Source: an uncultured Gemella sp. (GTDB lineage Bacteria; Bacillota; Bacilli; Staphylococcales; Gemellaceae). Taken from it: a stretch of DNA of 13,088 bases. Shown piece after piece: positions 1 through 7,428 of the stretch. The notes beneath the pieces are model-generated. The model was not told where the DNA came from, ran no database searches, and saw nothing but the letters and a program-made list of their open reading frames with translations. How positions within the stretch are numbered: position 1 is the stretch's first letter; each line of letters opens with the position of its first letter. A program made the position numbers and the translations under genes. Where the stretch lies: assembly GCA_945929765.1 (NCBI GenBank), contig CAMEOL010000011.1, forward strand, positions 1-13,088, given 5' to 3'.

Positions 1-766
1 GGCTGGTAAAACTACTCTGTTTAAAATTTTATTAAACAATATTAACGCAACATCAGGAAGTGTTACAATAAATAATTTAGATGTCAGCAATACTAAATTA
101 AAGCACGAAATCGCTATATTAAATCAAGAAAATTTAGTTCCAAATAATTTAAAAGTAAAAGAATTAATCAAATTCTTTAAATCTATTCATAAAAATACAT
201 TAACTAATGAACAAATTGATAATCTTTTAAATTTTAATGAAAAACAAAAAAATCAATTAGTATCTAGTTTGTCAGGGGGACAAAAACGATTTTTACTTTT
301 TGTATTAACATTAATAGGACAACCAAAAATATTATTTTTAGATGAGCCTACTACTGCGATGGATACTTCTACAAGAAAAAGATTTTGGGAAATTATAAAC
401 GAATTAAAAGAAAATGGTACAACGATATTTTACTCATCGCACTACATCGAAGAAGTTGAACATACTGCAGATAGAATATTATTTTTAAATCACGGCGAAT
501 TAATTAGAGATACTACTCCTTTTGCTCTAAAAGCAGAAAAGTTAGAAAAATATTTTACAGTACCAGTTAAATACGCTGAACTTATTAACAGTTTAGAATA
601 TGTATATAACGTAGAATTAAAACAAGATAATGTAACATTTATTACTAAAAAAGCTACAGAAGTTTGGCAACAACTAGAAAATTGTGGCTGTACGATTGAA
701 GAAATAGAAATTCAAAATAGAACTTTATTAACTAGTGTTTTCAACACTACAAAGGAAGGTAAATAA
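1..766 (+). CDS. ABC transporter ATP-binding protein (5' end outside window)
   Basis: This is the ATPase subunit of an ABC exporter; it hydrolyses ATP on the cytoplasmic face to drive the permease encoded next. The reading frame is open from base 2, so the true start lies upstream of the window, and 254 residues are visible. They begin inside Walker A (AGKTTLFK). A Q-loop glutamine follows at visible residue 42, the signature LSGGQ at 90-94, Walker B plus catalytic glutamate (ILFLDEP) at 110-116 and the switch histidine (SSH) at 147. The remaining ~90 residues form the variable C-terminal tail seen in drug/bacteriocin-type ATPases. The TTG at 269 falls in the signature motif and cannot be the start. 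The stop is 2 nt before the permease ATG. An ABC/two-component operon suggests antimicrobial-peptide or lipid-active antibiotic efflux; the substrate is not readable from the sequence. Confidence 0.95.
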   Translation, partial: AGKTTLFKILLNNINATSGSVTINNLDVSNTKLKHEIAILNQENLVPNNLKVKELIKFFKSIHKNTLTNEQIDNLLNFNEKQKNQLVSSLSGGQKRFLLFVLTLIGQPKILFLDEPTTAMDTSTRKRFWEIINELKENGTTIFYSSHYIEEVEHTADRILFLNHGELIRDTTPFALKAEKLEKYFTVPVKYAELINSLEYVYNVELKQDNVTFITKKATEVWQQLENCGCTIEEIEIQNRTLLTSVFNTTKEGK

Positions 767-768
767 CT

Positions 769-1506
769 ATGAAAAATTTATTAAATCTATTAAAAATTGA
801 ATATATTTTTACAAAAAGAAATGTTGGTTCATTTGTTATAGGAATAGGATTACCCGTAGGATTATTTCTTTTAATAACGACTATGATGACTAAAGATATA
901 CCCCAAGAAGTTTTGCCTATCGTTATTCGTGATTTTATGGTGTCTATGGCTATTTATAGTAGTCTTAGCTTCGCACTTTTTACATTCCCTATTGCATTAG
1001 CTGAAGATAGAAATAATAACTGGTTTTTATTCATCGAACAAGCACCAATAAAAATATGGCAGTATTACATAGCAAAATTTATCCGTGTATTCATTAACTT
1101 TGTCATAGGTATTATTATCGTTTTTTCTGTTGCAAAATATTTCAAAGATGTAAACTTAGAATTGAGAGAATGGATTATTTCATTATCACTAGCTCTTCTA
1201 GGTAGTAGTTGTATGTTAGGGTTTGGTTTATTACTAAGCCAAATAAAATCTACCGAGAAACTGTCCGTTATTTCTAACGTTTTATATATTTTTCTAGGTA
1301 TGATCGGAGGACTATGGTGGCCTATTAGCCAATTCCCTGATGCGCTAAAAAATATCGCCAAAACAATGCCAACTCATCATGCTAGAGAATTAGTAGTTAA
1401 TTATCTTAACAAGCACGAAATTGCATATAATAGTTTATTAATTTTATTTGGATATGTTATAATTTTAATAATAATTACGATAATCGTTAGGAATAAACAG
1501 AGGTAA
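769..1506 (+). CDS. ABC-2 type transporter permease
   Basis: This is the membrane subunit paired with the preceding ATPase. The 245-residue protein has about six hydrophobic segments, roughly at residues 20-40, 57-77, 105-123, 135-157, 166-186 and 220-240. This matches the six-helix ABC2_membrane fold and its usual length of about 240-250 residues. The region near 175-205 (GMIGGLWWPISQFP, then an Ala/Thr/Met-rich stretch ending in HHARELV) resembles the conserved ABC-2 segment before the last helix. The ATG has an AGGAAGG ribosome site about 10 nt upstream, overlapping the end of the ATPase gene, so the two are translationally close. The kinase gene follows after 5 nt. The transported compound is unknown; export of a toxic peptide or amphiphile is inferred from the operon layout. 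Confidence 0.93.
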   Translation: MKNLLNLLKIEYIFTKRNVGSFVIGIGLPVGLFLLITTMMTKDIPQEVLPIVIRDFMVSMAIYSSLSFALFTFPIALAEDRNNNWFLFIEQAPIKIWQYYIAKFIRVFINFVIGIIIVFSVAKYFKDVNLELREWIISLSLALLGSSCMLGFGLLLSQIKSTEKLSVISNVLYIFLGMIGGLWWPISQFPDALKNIAKTMPTHHARELVVNYLNKHEIAYNSLLILFGYVIILIIITIIVRNKQR

Positions 1507-1511
1507 TATAA

Positions 1512-2591
1512 TTGAAAATTTTGAAAAATGATGTAATGTTTTTAATATCATTAATTTGGCTAATATTTCCACTTTATTATAGTATTGAGAGTGGCATTAA
1601 ATATTTTCCGCTTATTGCGACAATATTAATGGCAATTTGCTTTTTAACAAGTTTATACGTAAAAAACAAAATAGTAATTTCAGCAATGTGGATATATATG
1701 TGTTTATATATTCTAGCAACTGTATATTTTTCAAATGTTGCTAATGTATTATGCTTTATGTATTTAAGTAGTTTAATAAATTACAAATATGAAGAAACAA
1801 ATTTTAAAACTTTTAAAAATATAGTATTTATTATTACTACAATTTGTCTAATCTTCATCATCTCATTAAAAATTACTACTAACTTTGAAAAATTAGTAGG
1901 ACTTACAATGTTATCTGTTTGTGTTTTTATGCACTTTTCAACGAGATATGCTATTATTGATAGAAAGAATAAAGAACATATTTTAAAACAAAATGAATAT
2001 ATTAACAACCTACTCGCAGAAAACGAACGTAATCGTATTGGGCGTGATCTTCATGACACGCTGGGGCATATTTTTGCGATGTTAAGTTTAAAGTCCGAAT
2101 TATCACTAAAACTTTTAGAAAAAGAAAAATATGCTGAATTAAACACTGAACTTAGTGAAATAAATACAACGACAAAAAAAGCTATGAAAGATGTCAGAAA
2201 AATAGTTCATAACATATCTTATATAACTATTAAAGAAGAGTTGGCTATATCAGAAAAAACACTTAACTTAGCAAATATTAATTTAGAAATTGTCGAAAAA
2301 ATAAATGTAGCATCTTTGAACCCTACATTACAATCTACACTTTCTATGGTTATTAGAGAAAGTATTAACAACATTATTAAACATAGTGAAGCTACATTTG
2401 TTAAAATAACTATTACAGAAGAAAGCAACTTTATCATTATGCTAATAGAAGATAATGGAAAAGGATTTGACAAATACAAAAAATTAAAAAATATTAATTC
2501 GAGAATAGATACTTTCGGCGGTAGCGTTGAGATAGAAAGTTTAAAAAATCCGACAATTATAAAAGTTACTCTATCTCAAGAAAGGAGTTAA
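1512..2591 (+). CDS. Sensor histidine kinase, NarL/DesK class (HisKA_3)
   Basis: This membrane sensor kinase of 359 residues should phosphorylate the regulator encoded next. Residues 1-145 contain about five to six hydrophobic segments with very short connecting loops and no large extracellular domain, as in DesK-like and intramembrane-sensing kinases. A helical linker leads to the HisKA_3 dimerisation domain with the H-box [12 protein letters not shown]; the predicted phospho-acceptor is His181. The HATPase_c domain follows, with N-box [12 protein letters not shown] (281-292), G1 box DNGKGFD (314-320) and a G2-like segment [16 protein letters not shown] (328-343). The start is TTG, 5 nt after the permease stop, with an AGAGG site about 8 nt upstream; no better ATG is available. 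The order ATPase-permease-kinase-regulator is the same as in the Bacillus subtilis yvfRSTU cluster. Confidence 0.93.
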   Translation: MKILKNDVMFLISLIWLIFPLYYSIESGIKYFPLIATILMAICFLTSLYVKNKIVISAMWIYMCLYILATVYFSNVANVLCFMYLSSLINYKYEETNFKTFKNIVFIITTICLIFIISLKITTNFEKLVGLTMLSVCVFMHFSTRYAIIDRKNKEHILKQNEYINNLLAENERNRIGRDLHDTLGHIFAMLSLKSELSLKLLEKEKYAELNTELSEINTTTKKAMKDVRKIVHNISYITIKEELAISEKTLNLANINLEIVEKINVASLNPTLQSTLSMVIRESINNIIKHSEATFVKITITEESNFIIMLIEDNGKGFDKYKKLKNINSRIDTFGGSVEIESLKNPTIIKVTLSQERS

Positions 2592-2593
2592 TT

Positions 2594-3193
2594 ATGGATA
2601 TTTTACTTGCAGAAGACCAGAGTATGTTGCGTGACGCTTTAGCAAAATTACTTAGTTTAAACGATGAAGTTACACATGTTAGTCAAGCTAAAGACGGTGA
2701 AGAAGCTATACAAATTTTACAATTCAAAAATTTTGATGTCGTCATTTTAGATATAGAAATGCCGAGAAAAACAGGGCTTGATGTTTTGGAATGGATACGT
2801 AAAAATAAAATTAATACGAAAGTAATAATCGTTACAACTTTTAAAAGAAGCGGATATTTTGAAAGAGCAATTAACAACGATGTAGATGCGTATGTTTTAA
2901 AAGAGCGTTCTATTGATGAACTAATGATAACTATAAATAATGTTCTAGCAGGAAACAAAGAATATTCTCCTGAACTAATGGAAAATATTTTTACATCAAA
3001 AAATCCATTAACAACTCAAGAAATAACCATTTTAAAAGAAATTTCTTTAGGATTATCCAACAAAGAAATAGCAGAAAATTTACACTTATCAAATGGTACA
3101 ATAAGAAATTATATTTCTGTAATCTTAATGAAATTAAATGTAGATAATAGACTACTCGCTGTAAATATTGCAAAAGAAAAAGGGTGGATATAA
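2594..3193 (+). CDS. Response regulator, NarL/LuxR family
   Basis: This is a two-domain DNA-binding regulator of 199 residues, a typical length for the class. The receiver domain (1-120) shows the acidic pair Glu7/Asp8, phospho-acceptor Asp53 in VVILDIEMP, Thr81 in VTTF and Lys103 in VLKERS. The output domain is a LuxR-type helix-turn-helix at about 137-199: [25 protein letters not shown] and then [20 protein letters not shown], where the second half is the recognition helix and dimer face. The ATG lies 2 nt after the kinase stop, with AAGGAG about 9 nt upstream inside the kinase gene. The likely target is the promoter of this operon, which lies outside the window, so autoregulation is inferred and not seen. 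It resembles DesR/YvfU-type partners of HisKA_3 kinases. Confidence 0.94.
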   Translation: MDILLAEDQSMLRDALAKLLSLNDEVTHVSQAKDGEEAIQILQFKNFDVVILDIEMPRKTGLDVLEWIRKNKINTKVIIVTTFKRSGYFERAINNDVDAYVLKERSIDELMITINNVLAGNKEYSPELMENIFTSKNPLTTQEITILKEISLGLSNKEIAENLHLSNGTIRNYISVILMKLNVDNRLLAVNIAKEKGWI

Positions 3194-3204
3194 TTAAAAA
3201 TACA

Positions 3205-3257
3205 AAAGTGAGTTACTAAAATTAGTTTTTCTGAACTATTTTCTAGTAACTCACTTT
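3205..3257. terminator. Hairpin between convergent genes, probable bidirectional terminator
   Basis: A perfect 14-bp inverted repeat has arms at 3205-3218 and 3244-3257 around a 25-nt loop that itself contains a T run. It sits 12 nt after the response-regulator stop. On the minus strand the stem is followed by TTTTGTATTTTT, a better U-tract than on the plus strand. It therefore probably stops both the two-component operon and the small gene transcribed towards it. Confidence 0.65.
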
Positions 3258-3344
3258 CACTATAGAGATCTATAGCAAATACAGATTATAGAGAACATAT
3301 TATGAAGAAAATTTGAACTGTTTAATATTTCTATGATATATTGT

Positions 3345-3391
3345 AAATACCGTTATTTTTTCTTCATACAACGTATTTGGTATAGATAATT
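3345..3391. repeat. Degraded copy of a short inverted-repeat element (copy B)
   Basis: AAATACCGTT at 3345-3354 pairs with AACGTATTT at 3370-3378, allowing one bulged C. The right arm runs on as GTATTTGGTATAGAT and then TTTTTAG. The same right-hand sequence, with a few changes, occurs at 5232-5260, also in an intergenic space. This may be a small palindromic intergenic repeat. With only two imperfect copies visible, family status is an inference. Confidence 0.4.
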
Positions 3392-3433
3392 TTTAGCCAA
3401 TTAAATAGGCTGATAGTTTTAAATAAATATTAA

Positions 3434-3637
3434 TTATTCTTGGCTATCTCCATTGAATAATCCACCTAGTGTGTCAGAAAGTTTTTCTTTTACATTTTCT
3501 ACAACACCGTCAACTTGTTCTCCTGGAATTACAGAACCAAGTTTTTCTTTAGCTGTTTCTGCTAAACCTTCAACATTTCCTCCTACTACTTCTTCTACTT
3601 TTCCTAATATTCCATCTTTTATACTATTGAAATCCAT
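3434..3637 (-). CDS. Small Gly/Val/Glu-rich helical protein, function unknown
   Basis: This 67-residue soluble protein has no membrane segment and no cysteine. It is rich in Gly, Val, Glu and Lys and should form amphipathic helices. Two similar stretches, NVEGLAETAKEKLG (about 21-34) and QVDGVVENVKEKLS (about 41-54), suggest an internal duplication of a roughly 20-residue helix-plus-turn unit. The ATG has a strong GAGGAGAA ribosome site about 7 nt upstream and its own promoter, so it is very probably a real gene; the plus-strand frame over the same bases is its shadow. The composition recalls small stress-type proteins (CsbD-like, LEA-like) and small 'antitoxin-like' helical proteins, but no diagnostic motif identifies it and no toxin gene lies beside it. 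Function is left open. Confidence 0.8.
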   Translation of the reverse strand: MDFNSIKDGILGKVEEVVGGNVEGLAETAKEKLGSVIPGEQVDGVVENVKEKLSDTLGGLFNGDSQE

Positions 3638-3669
3638 AATAATTCTCCTCGTTTGAAATTTATAGTTAA

Positions 3670-3678
3670 ATTATACCA
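3670..3678 (-). promoter_or_regulatory. Extended -10 promoter for the 67-residue protein
   Basis: Read on the minus strand, the sequence is TGGTATAAT: a perfect -10 box with the TG extension. It lies 33 nt upstream of the ATG, and no good -35 box is seen. The expected transcript has a short leader of about 25 nt holding the GAGGAG site. Confidence 0.65.
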
Positions 3679-3722
3679 CGATTATTATATTTTTCTTAAT
3701 AAATTGCTTACAGTTTAACGAA

Positions 3723-3751
3723 TTGCATTGCTAAGCTACGTATGATAAAAT
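3723..3751 (+). promoter_or_regulatory. Promoter of the alcohol dehydrogenase gene
   Basis: TTGCAT at 3723-3728 and TAAAAT at 3746-3751 are separated by 17 nt, with a TG extension at 3743-3744. This is a plausible sigma-A promoter with a weak -35 and good extended -10. The start codon is 35 nt downstream, with AGAGGTG at about 3774-3780 as ribosome site. Confidence 0.6.
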
Positions 3752-3785
3752 ATATTTATAAATTTTATATAATTAGAGGTGTAAT

Positions 3786-4940
3786 ATGATTAATTTCACT
3801 TATCAAAACCCCACAAAAATAATATTCGGGACAGATCAACTTAAAAATTTAAAAAATGAAATTTCTAATCATGGTGAAAATATATTATTAGTTTATGGGG
3901 GAGGATCTATAAAGAAAACTGGTCTTTACGATAAAATTATAAAAGAATTGTCTGAGTTTAATGTTTTTGAATTAGCCGGAGTAGAACCTAATCCTCGTGT
4001 TACTACTGCAGAGAAAGGAGCTAAAATAATAAACGAAAAAAATATCGATTTTGTCCTTGCTGTAGGTGGCGGATCAGTAATCGACTGTACAAAACTTATC
4101 GTCGCTGCTGCTCACTATGAAGGACCAGCTTGGGATATAGTTACAAGAAAGCATATTCCCTCACAGGCTACTCCATTCGGAACAGTTCTAACTTTAGCAG
4201 CTACAGGGTCAGAAATGAATGCAGGTAGTGTAATTACAAATCTAGAAACTAACCAGAAATTTGGCTGGGGTAGTCCTCTAGTATATCCTAAATTTTCTAT
4301 CTTAGATCCTACCCTTACATATACTCTTCCTAAAAACCAAACAGTTAACGGAATAGTAGATATGATGAGCCACTTAATAGAACAATACTTTAATCCGGAC
4401 GGAGCTAATACCAAACTATTTAGCGGAATGATAGAAGCCGTTCTAAAACAAGTAATGATTAACGGTAAAATTTGTCTTGCTGAGCCAGAAAATTACGAAG
4501 CTCGAGCTAACATAATGATGGCAGGAACAATAGCATTAAACGGACAAATAGCATGGGGATATAGAGGAGATTGGGCAAGCCACGGATTAGAACATGCAGT
4601 TAGCGCCGTATTCGATATCCCTCACGCTGAAGGACTTGCTATCGTTATGCCTAACTGGATGAAATACGTAATGCCAAAACATACAGACCAATTCAAACGT
4701 TTCGCTATTAACGTTTTTGATGTTGATACTAAGGAAAAAACGGATGAAGAAATTGCATTAGAAGGAATTAATAAATTACAACTATTTTGGAAAGACCTTG
4801 GGGCACCGACAACTCTGGCAGAAAGAAATATTAAAAAAGAAGATATTCCATCTATAGTAAAATCACTTTCTGGAGAATTAGGAGTTATGGAAATCATAAC
4901 AGCAGAAGATGCTACAAAGATTTATGAATTATCACTGTAA
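3786..4940 (+). CDS. Iron-containing alcohol dehydrogenase (YqhD/BdhA group)
   Basis: This cytoplasmic group III alcohol dehydrogenase reduces aldehydes to alcohols (or the reverse) with NAD(P)H. At 384 residues it matches the BdhA/YugJ/YqhD length. The N-terminal Rossmann-like half contains YGGGSIKKTG (37-46), the segment that contacts the cofactor 2'-phosphate in the YqhD group and so suggests NADPH, and the nucleotide loop VGGGSVID (93-100). The C-terminal helical half supplies a complete metal site: Asp192 and His196 in GIVDMMSHLIEQ, His266 in GDWASHGLEH and His280 in DIPHAEGLAIVMPNWM. It is monocistronic, with its own promoter and a hairpin terminator downstream. Butanol dehydrogenase activity or general detoxification of reactive aldehydes are both possible; the substrate cannot be read from sequence. 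Confidence 0.95.
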   Translation: MINFTYQNPTKIIFGTDQLKNLKNEISNHGENILLVYGGGSIKKTGLYDKIIKELSEFNVFELAGVEPNPRVTTAEKGAKIINEKNIDFVLAVGGGSVIDCTKLIVAAAHYEGPAWDIVTRKHIPSQATPFGTVLTLAATGSEMNAGSVITNLETNQKFGWGSPLVYPKFSILDPTLTYTLPKNQTVNGIVDMMSHLIEQYFNPDGANTKLFSGMIEAVLKQVMINGKICLAEPENYEARANIMMAGTIALNGQIAWGYRGDWASHGLEHAVSAVFDIPHAEGLAIVMPNWMKYVMPKHTDQFKRFAINVFDVDTKEKTDEEIALEGINKLQLFWKDLGAPTTLAERNIKKEDIPSIVKSLSGELGVMEIITAEDATKIYELSL

Positions 4941-5051
4941 ATCGAGATAACTTAATAAAAATACTACTAAAAAATATCAATTTTTAAAAAATATATTTTC
5001 TATATATTACAACTGATAAATAGTTAAAATTAATTTGAAAATAAGTAAAAT

Positions 5052-5139
5052 AAAAACGTCTAAAGAGAGTAATAGCCTCCAAAATTTGAACAAATTTTGG
5101 AGGACTATTACCGAGTGCTCTCTCTATTTAGACGTTTTT
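5052..5139. terminator. Long nested hairpin, bidirectional terminator
   Basis: The outer arms are AAAAACGTCTAAA (5052-5064) and its exact complement at 5127-5139. The middle helices are GAGAG (5065-5069) with CTCTC (5120-5124) and TAATAG (5070-5075) with CTATTA (5105-5110). The inner arm is a perfect 13-bp repeat at 5076-5088 and 5091-5103. Seven bases, CCGAGTG at 5111-5117, are left unpaired on one side. T-rich tails follow on both strands, which suits termination of the convergent dehydrogenase and CLC genes. The structure is much longer than a usual terminator. Confidence 0.8.
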
Positions 5140-5157
5140 AGTTTTAGACTGTATAAT

Positions 5158-5261
5158 AAATACGGTTGCTATTAAACATAAAGCGGAACATTATTACACA
5201 CCGATTAGCCGTTAAGTAAAAATGTTTTTTACAACCGTATTTGACATAGATCCTATTTTTA
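5158..5261. repeat. Short inverted-repeat element (copy A)
   Basis: AAATACGGTTG at 5158-5168 is exactly complementary to CAACCGTATTT at 5232-5242, enclosing 63 bases. Beyond the right arm the sequence GACATAGAT and then ATTTTTAG matches the flank of copy B at 3369-3391. Just inside the right arm, GTAAAAA and TTTTTAC (5216-5232) can form a small hairpin. No open reading frame lies inside, so a MITE-like or BOX/RUP-like intergenic repeat is possible. Confidence 0.45.
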
Positions 5262-5335
5262 GATATTAATTTTATTTGCAATGATAAAAATTTTATGTGA
5301 CAGATATTTTTTTGTTATCATCCGAAGTTGAATAA

Positions 5336-5381
5336 AACCTAAAACTACAACATACTATTTATAAATAGAAAATTTTAGGTT
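5336..5381 (-). terminator. Possible terminator hairpin overlapping the CLC stop codon
   Basis: AACCTAAAA (5336-5344) pairs with TTTTAGGTT (5373-5381). The loop holds a perfect 14-base palindrome, CTATTTATAAATAG (5355-5368), which includes the TAG stop of the minus-strand gene. On the minus strand the stem ends in TTTTAGGTTTTATTC, a modest T tract. The stem is AT-rich and weaker than the hairpin at 5052-5139. Confidence 0.4.
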
Positions 5382-6503
5382 AAAAACACTTTTTATGATT
5401 ATAAATGGAATTGTTAATAGTGCTATCTCAAAACCAAAAATTTCTAGAGCTAAAAAGATAGGTGTAATAGTTAAACCGGCACAAGCAGAAAACATAAGAA
5501 CATAACCCAAAGCTACAAATGGTAAAATAGGCAATCCAAAAAACGAAGCAAATACAACTCCAAAAACTGCACCAATAGCAAATAAATTTGTAACTTCTCC
5601 TCCACTAAATCCTATACCTGTGCATATTGCTGTTAGAACTAATTTTAATAAAAAATCCCAACTATCTATTTCTTTATAGTTATAAATCGCATTATTAATT
5701 AGATTCAATCCAAGAGAATTATACTTGAAACTAGATAATACTAATACAACAATGACAAACATTAGCAGAACATATTTGGTTTTCTTCTTAGTGATTAATT
5801 TTATTTGTTTTTGCAATTCAACGAAACAAACTGCTAATAGCATTATACAAAATGCAAAAATTATTAGATAAAAAATGATTTTAAAATTTAAAAACTCTAT
5901 ATTTTCCACTTTTACGCTAAATCTGGGTAACCCTAATTGAGTTGACAACCAGCTACTAAAAAATGATAAAGAAAAAACAGATAATACTTTGCACCAAGTT
6001 AATTTAATTCCCTTAAAGTTTCTCCCTATTTCATAAACAAAGAAAATTGCTGCTAACCACGTATGAAATAGCGCAGCAAATCCTGTAATCATCCCTAGAT
6101 GTATAAAAAATTTTCTATCTACTGTTTTTGGAGAAAACTCTTGGATAATATTATTTGCAATAGTTCCTCCTAGTTGAACAGCAACACCCTCACGTCCTAC
6201 ACTCATTCCTGTAATATGGGCTAACAATGTATTGACGACTAATATCGGGATATAAAAAATATTTACTTTTTCTTCCGCTTCTTTTTTTAAAAAATAAGAT
6301 ATGTTTATGACAGATGAGTTAATTTTCTCGATAGATTTTCTTGTCCATATTAATACTAAAATTGAAAAAAATATTAAAAACATTGCATAACGACTATTAA
6401 TATTTATTGTCCATAATAGAACTTTACCAAAAAGAGCAACTAAAATGACTATTACAATAGTTTGTATAAACATAAGTTTTAGATCATACAACTTATTTTT
6501 CAT
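5355..6503 (-). CDS. CLC-family chloride channel/antiporter, divergent, closest to fluoride (CLC-F) type
   Basis: This is a polytopic membrane protein of 382 residues with about ten hydrophobic segments. The CLC hallmark GREG (103-106, gating Glu105) lies in AHITGMSVGREGVAVQLGG, which resembles the GGSAGREGTAVQMGG stretch of EriC-F/CLC-F fluoride/proton antiporters. GGEVTNLFAIGA (301-312) matches their GGEVTPLF motif apart from Asn306 in place of Pro, and ALGYVLMFSACAGLTITPIFLALEIFG (331-357) is the typical last conserved block. The helix after GREG reads GFAALFHTWLAAIFFVYEIG, a weakened form of the usual AAFNAPLAG motif, and the first anion-binding loop near the N-terminus is not recognisable. 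Translation should start at the ATG ending at 6503, with AAAGGAG 7 nt upstream; the longer TTG frame to 6524 would include that ribosome site. It lies 23 nt after the YitT-family gene, in one operon. Confidence 0.85.
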   Translation of the reverse strand: MKNKLYDLKLMFIQTIVIVILVALFGKVLLWTININSRYAMFLIFFSILVLIWTRKSIEKINSSVINISYFLKKEAEEKVNIFYIPILVVNTLLAHITGMSVGREGVAVQLGGTIANNIIQEFSPKTVDRKFFIHLGMITGFAALFHTWLAAIFFVYEIGRNFKGIKLTWCKVLSVFSLSFFSSWLSTQLGLPRFSVKVENIEFLNFKIIFYLIIFAFCIMLLAVCFVELQKQIKLITKKKTKYVLLMFVIVVLVLSSFKYNSLGLNLINNAIYNYKEIDSWDFLLKLVLTAICTGIGFSGGEVTNLFAIGAVFGVVFASFFGLPILPFVALGYVLMFSACAGLTITPIFLALEIFGFEIALLTIPFIIIKSVFNLKFSIYK

Positions 6504-6526
6504 CCAGTTACTCCTTTCTATCAAAA

Positions 6527-7393
6527 TTATCTTTTTCTATTTATACTGAATCCTTCGCCCATAATATCGTGAACATTATTTATCGTGACAAATGCCATTT
6601 TATCAATAGAGTAAATAATTTCTTTTATATCTTTTATTTCCTTTAGCGAAACTACACAATATCCTATCTTCATTTCTTTTCCTGTATAACTTCCCTCACC
6701 ATGCAAATAAGTCATTCCACGTTCCATCTTAACACTGATAGCTTCAGATATTTCTTCAATTTTTGGAGAAATAATCATTACAGCTTTCCCTGGAAGTCCT
6801 CCTTCTAGCACGATATCTAGCATTTTTGTCAGAACATAAATATAAATAAGAGTATATAATATTGCGGGTATATCTTTTAATACTACCAGAGTAGCAAGGA
6901 TAATGATTGCATCAATTACTTGAATAGATCTTGCAATAGGTGTTTTATAAAATTTATTCAGTACTAAGGCTATTAAATCTACTCCTCCTGTACTTCCACC
7001 GAATAAAAATACTATAGCTAATCCTGCTCCTGCTATACCACCACCAAATAACGCTGCAAGAAGTCTATCTCCCCCTAAATCTAATACTATATGGAATCGT
7101 TCAAAAATATAGATCCAAAACGTAAGCATACCTATCCCATAAAGTGTGTAGTGCATAGTTTTTTTCGTCAAAAATTTATACCCCATAATTAGCAACGGAA
7201 TGTTTACTAATAAGTTCCCTTGAGAAGTAGGTAACCCCGTTATGTAGTAAATAAGTAGTGCGATACCAGTTCCTCCACCTTCTGCCATTTTACTTTGTAC
7301 TATTAAATGTGTAAAAGCAAACGAGTAAATTGCACAACCTAAAGATATCATTACTAGTTCTTTTATTAATTTTTTAAATTTCACGTCTTGCAT
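6527..7393 (-). CDS. YitT-family membrane protein (DUF161 + DUF2179)
   Basis: The 288-residue protein has five to six membrane segments over residues 10-195 and a C-terminal cytoplasmic DUF2179 domain (about 205-285), the standard layout and length of the YitT/YpjC/YqfU family. The N-terminal half has FTHLIVQSKMAEGGGTGIALLIYYITGLP, the Gly-rich family signature, and a second similar repeat, FLFGGSTGGVDLIALVLNKF, at about 129-148. The tail carries RGMTYLHGEGSYTGKEMKIGYCVV (about 224-247), the usual DUF2179 core. The family is widespread in Bacillota, and its transport or regulatory role is unsettled. The ATG has AGGGGA about 8 nt upstream and a well-placed promoter. It is the first gene of an operon with the CLC protein, which hints at a linked ion or stress function (inference). 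Confidence 0.92.
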   Translation of the reverse strand: MQDVKFKKLIKELVMISLGCAIYSFAFTHLIVQSKMAEGGGTGIALLIYYITGLPTSQGNLLVNIPLLIMGYKFLTKKTMHYTLYGIGMLTFWIYIFERFHIVLDLGGDRLLAALFGGGIAGAGLAIVFLFGGSTGGVDLIALVLNKFYKTPIARSIQVIDAIIILATLVVLKDIPAILYTLIYIYVLTKMLDIVLEGGLPGKAVMIISPKIEEISEAISVKMERGMTYLHGEGSYTGKEMKIGYCVVSLKEIKDIKEIIYSIDKMAFVTINNVHDIMGEGFSINRKR

Positions 7394-7428
7394 AAATATT
7401 CCCCTATAAGCTTATTATTACGTTTTCT

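Larger units (their letters stand above)
4941..5354. other. Intergenic region between convergent genes
   Basis: This is 414 bases without a credible gene. Bases 4941-5050 are plain AT-rich DNA. Bases 5052-5139 form a long nested hairpin. Bases 5158-5242 carry an 11-bp inverted repeat (element copy A). TTGACA at 5241-5246 and TATTAA at 5264-5269 are 17 nt apart on the plus strand and look like a promoter, but only the 3' end of the opposing gene lies beyond. Bases 5336-5381 form a hairpin around the CLC stop codon. Confidence 0.7.

Noticed and set aside
3453..3656. 67-residue plus-strand frame opposite the small helical protein
   Set aside because: Ser/Thr/Pro-rich shadow of the minus-strand gene, which has a strong ribosome site and promoter; the plus frame has neither.
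5241..5269. TTGACA-N17-TATTAA promoter-like match on the plus strand
   Set aside because: It would drive transcription only into the 3' end of the convergent CLC gene, with no ORF or recognised RNA downstream; it overlaps the repeat arm, so it is kept only as a note.
6504..6524. TTG-start extension of the CLC gene
   Set aside because: The seven extra codons cover the AAAGGAG site, which is well placed for the ATG ending at 6503.
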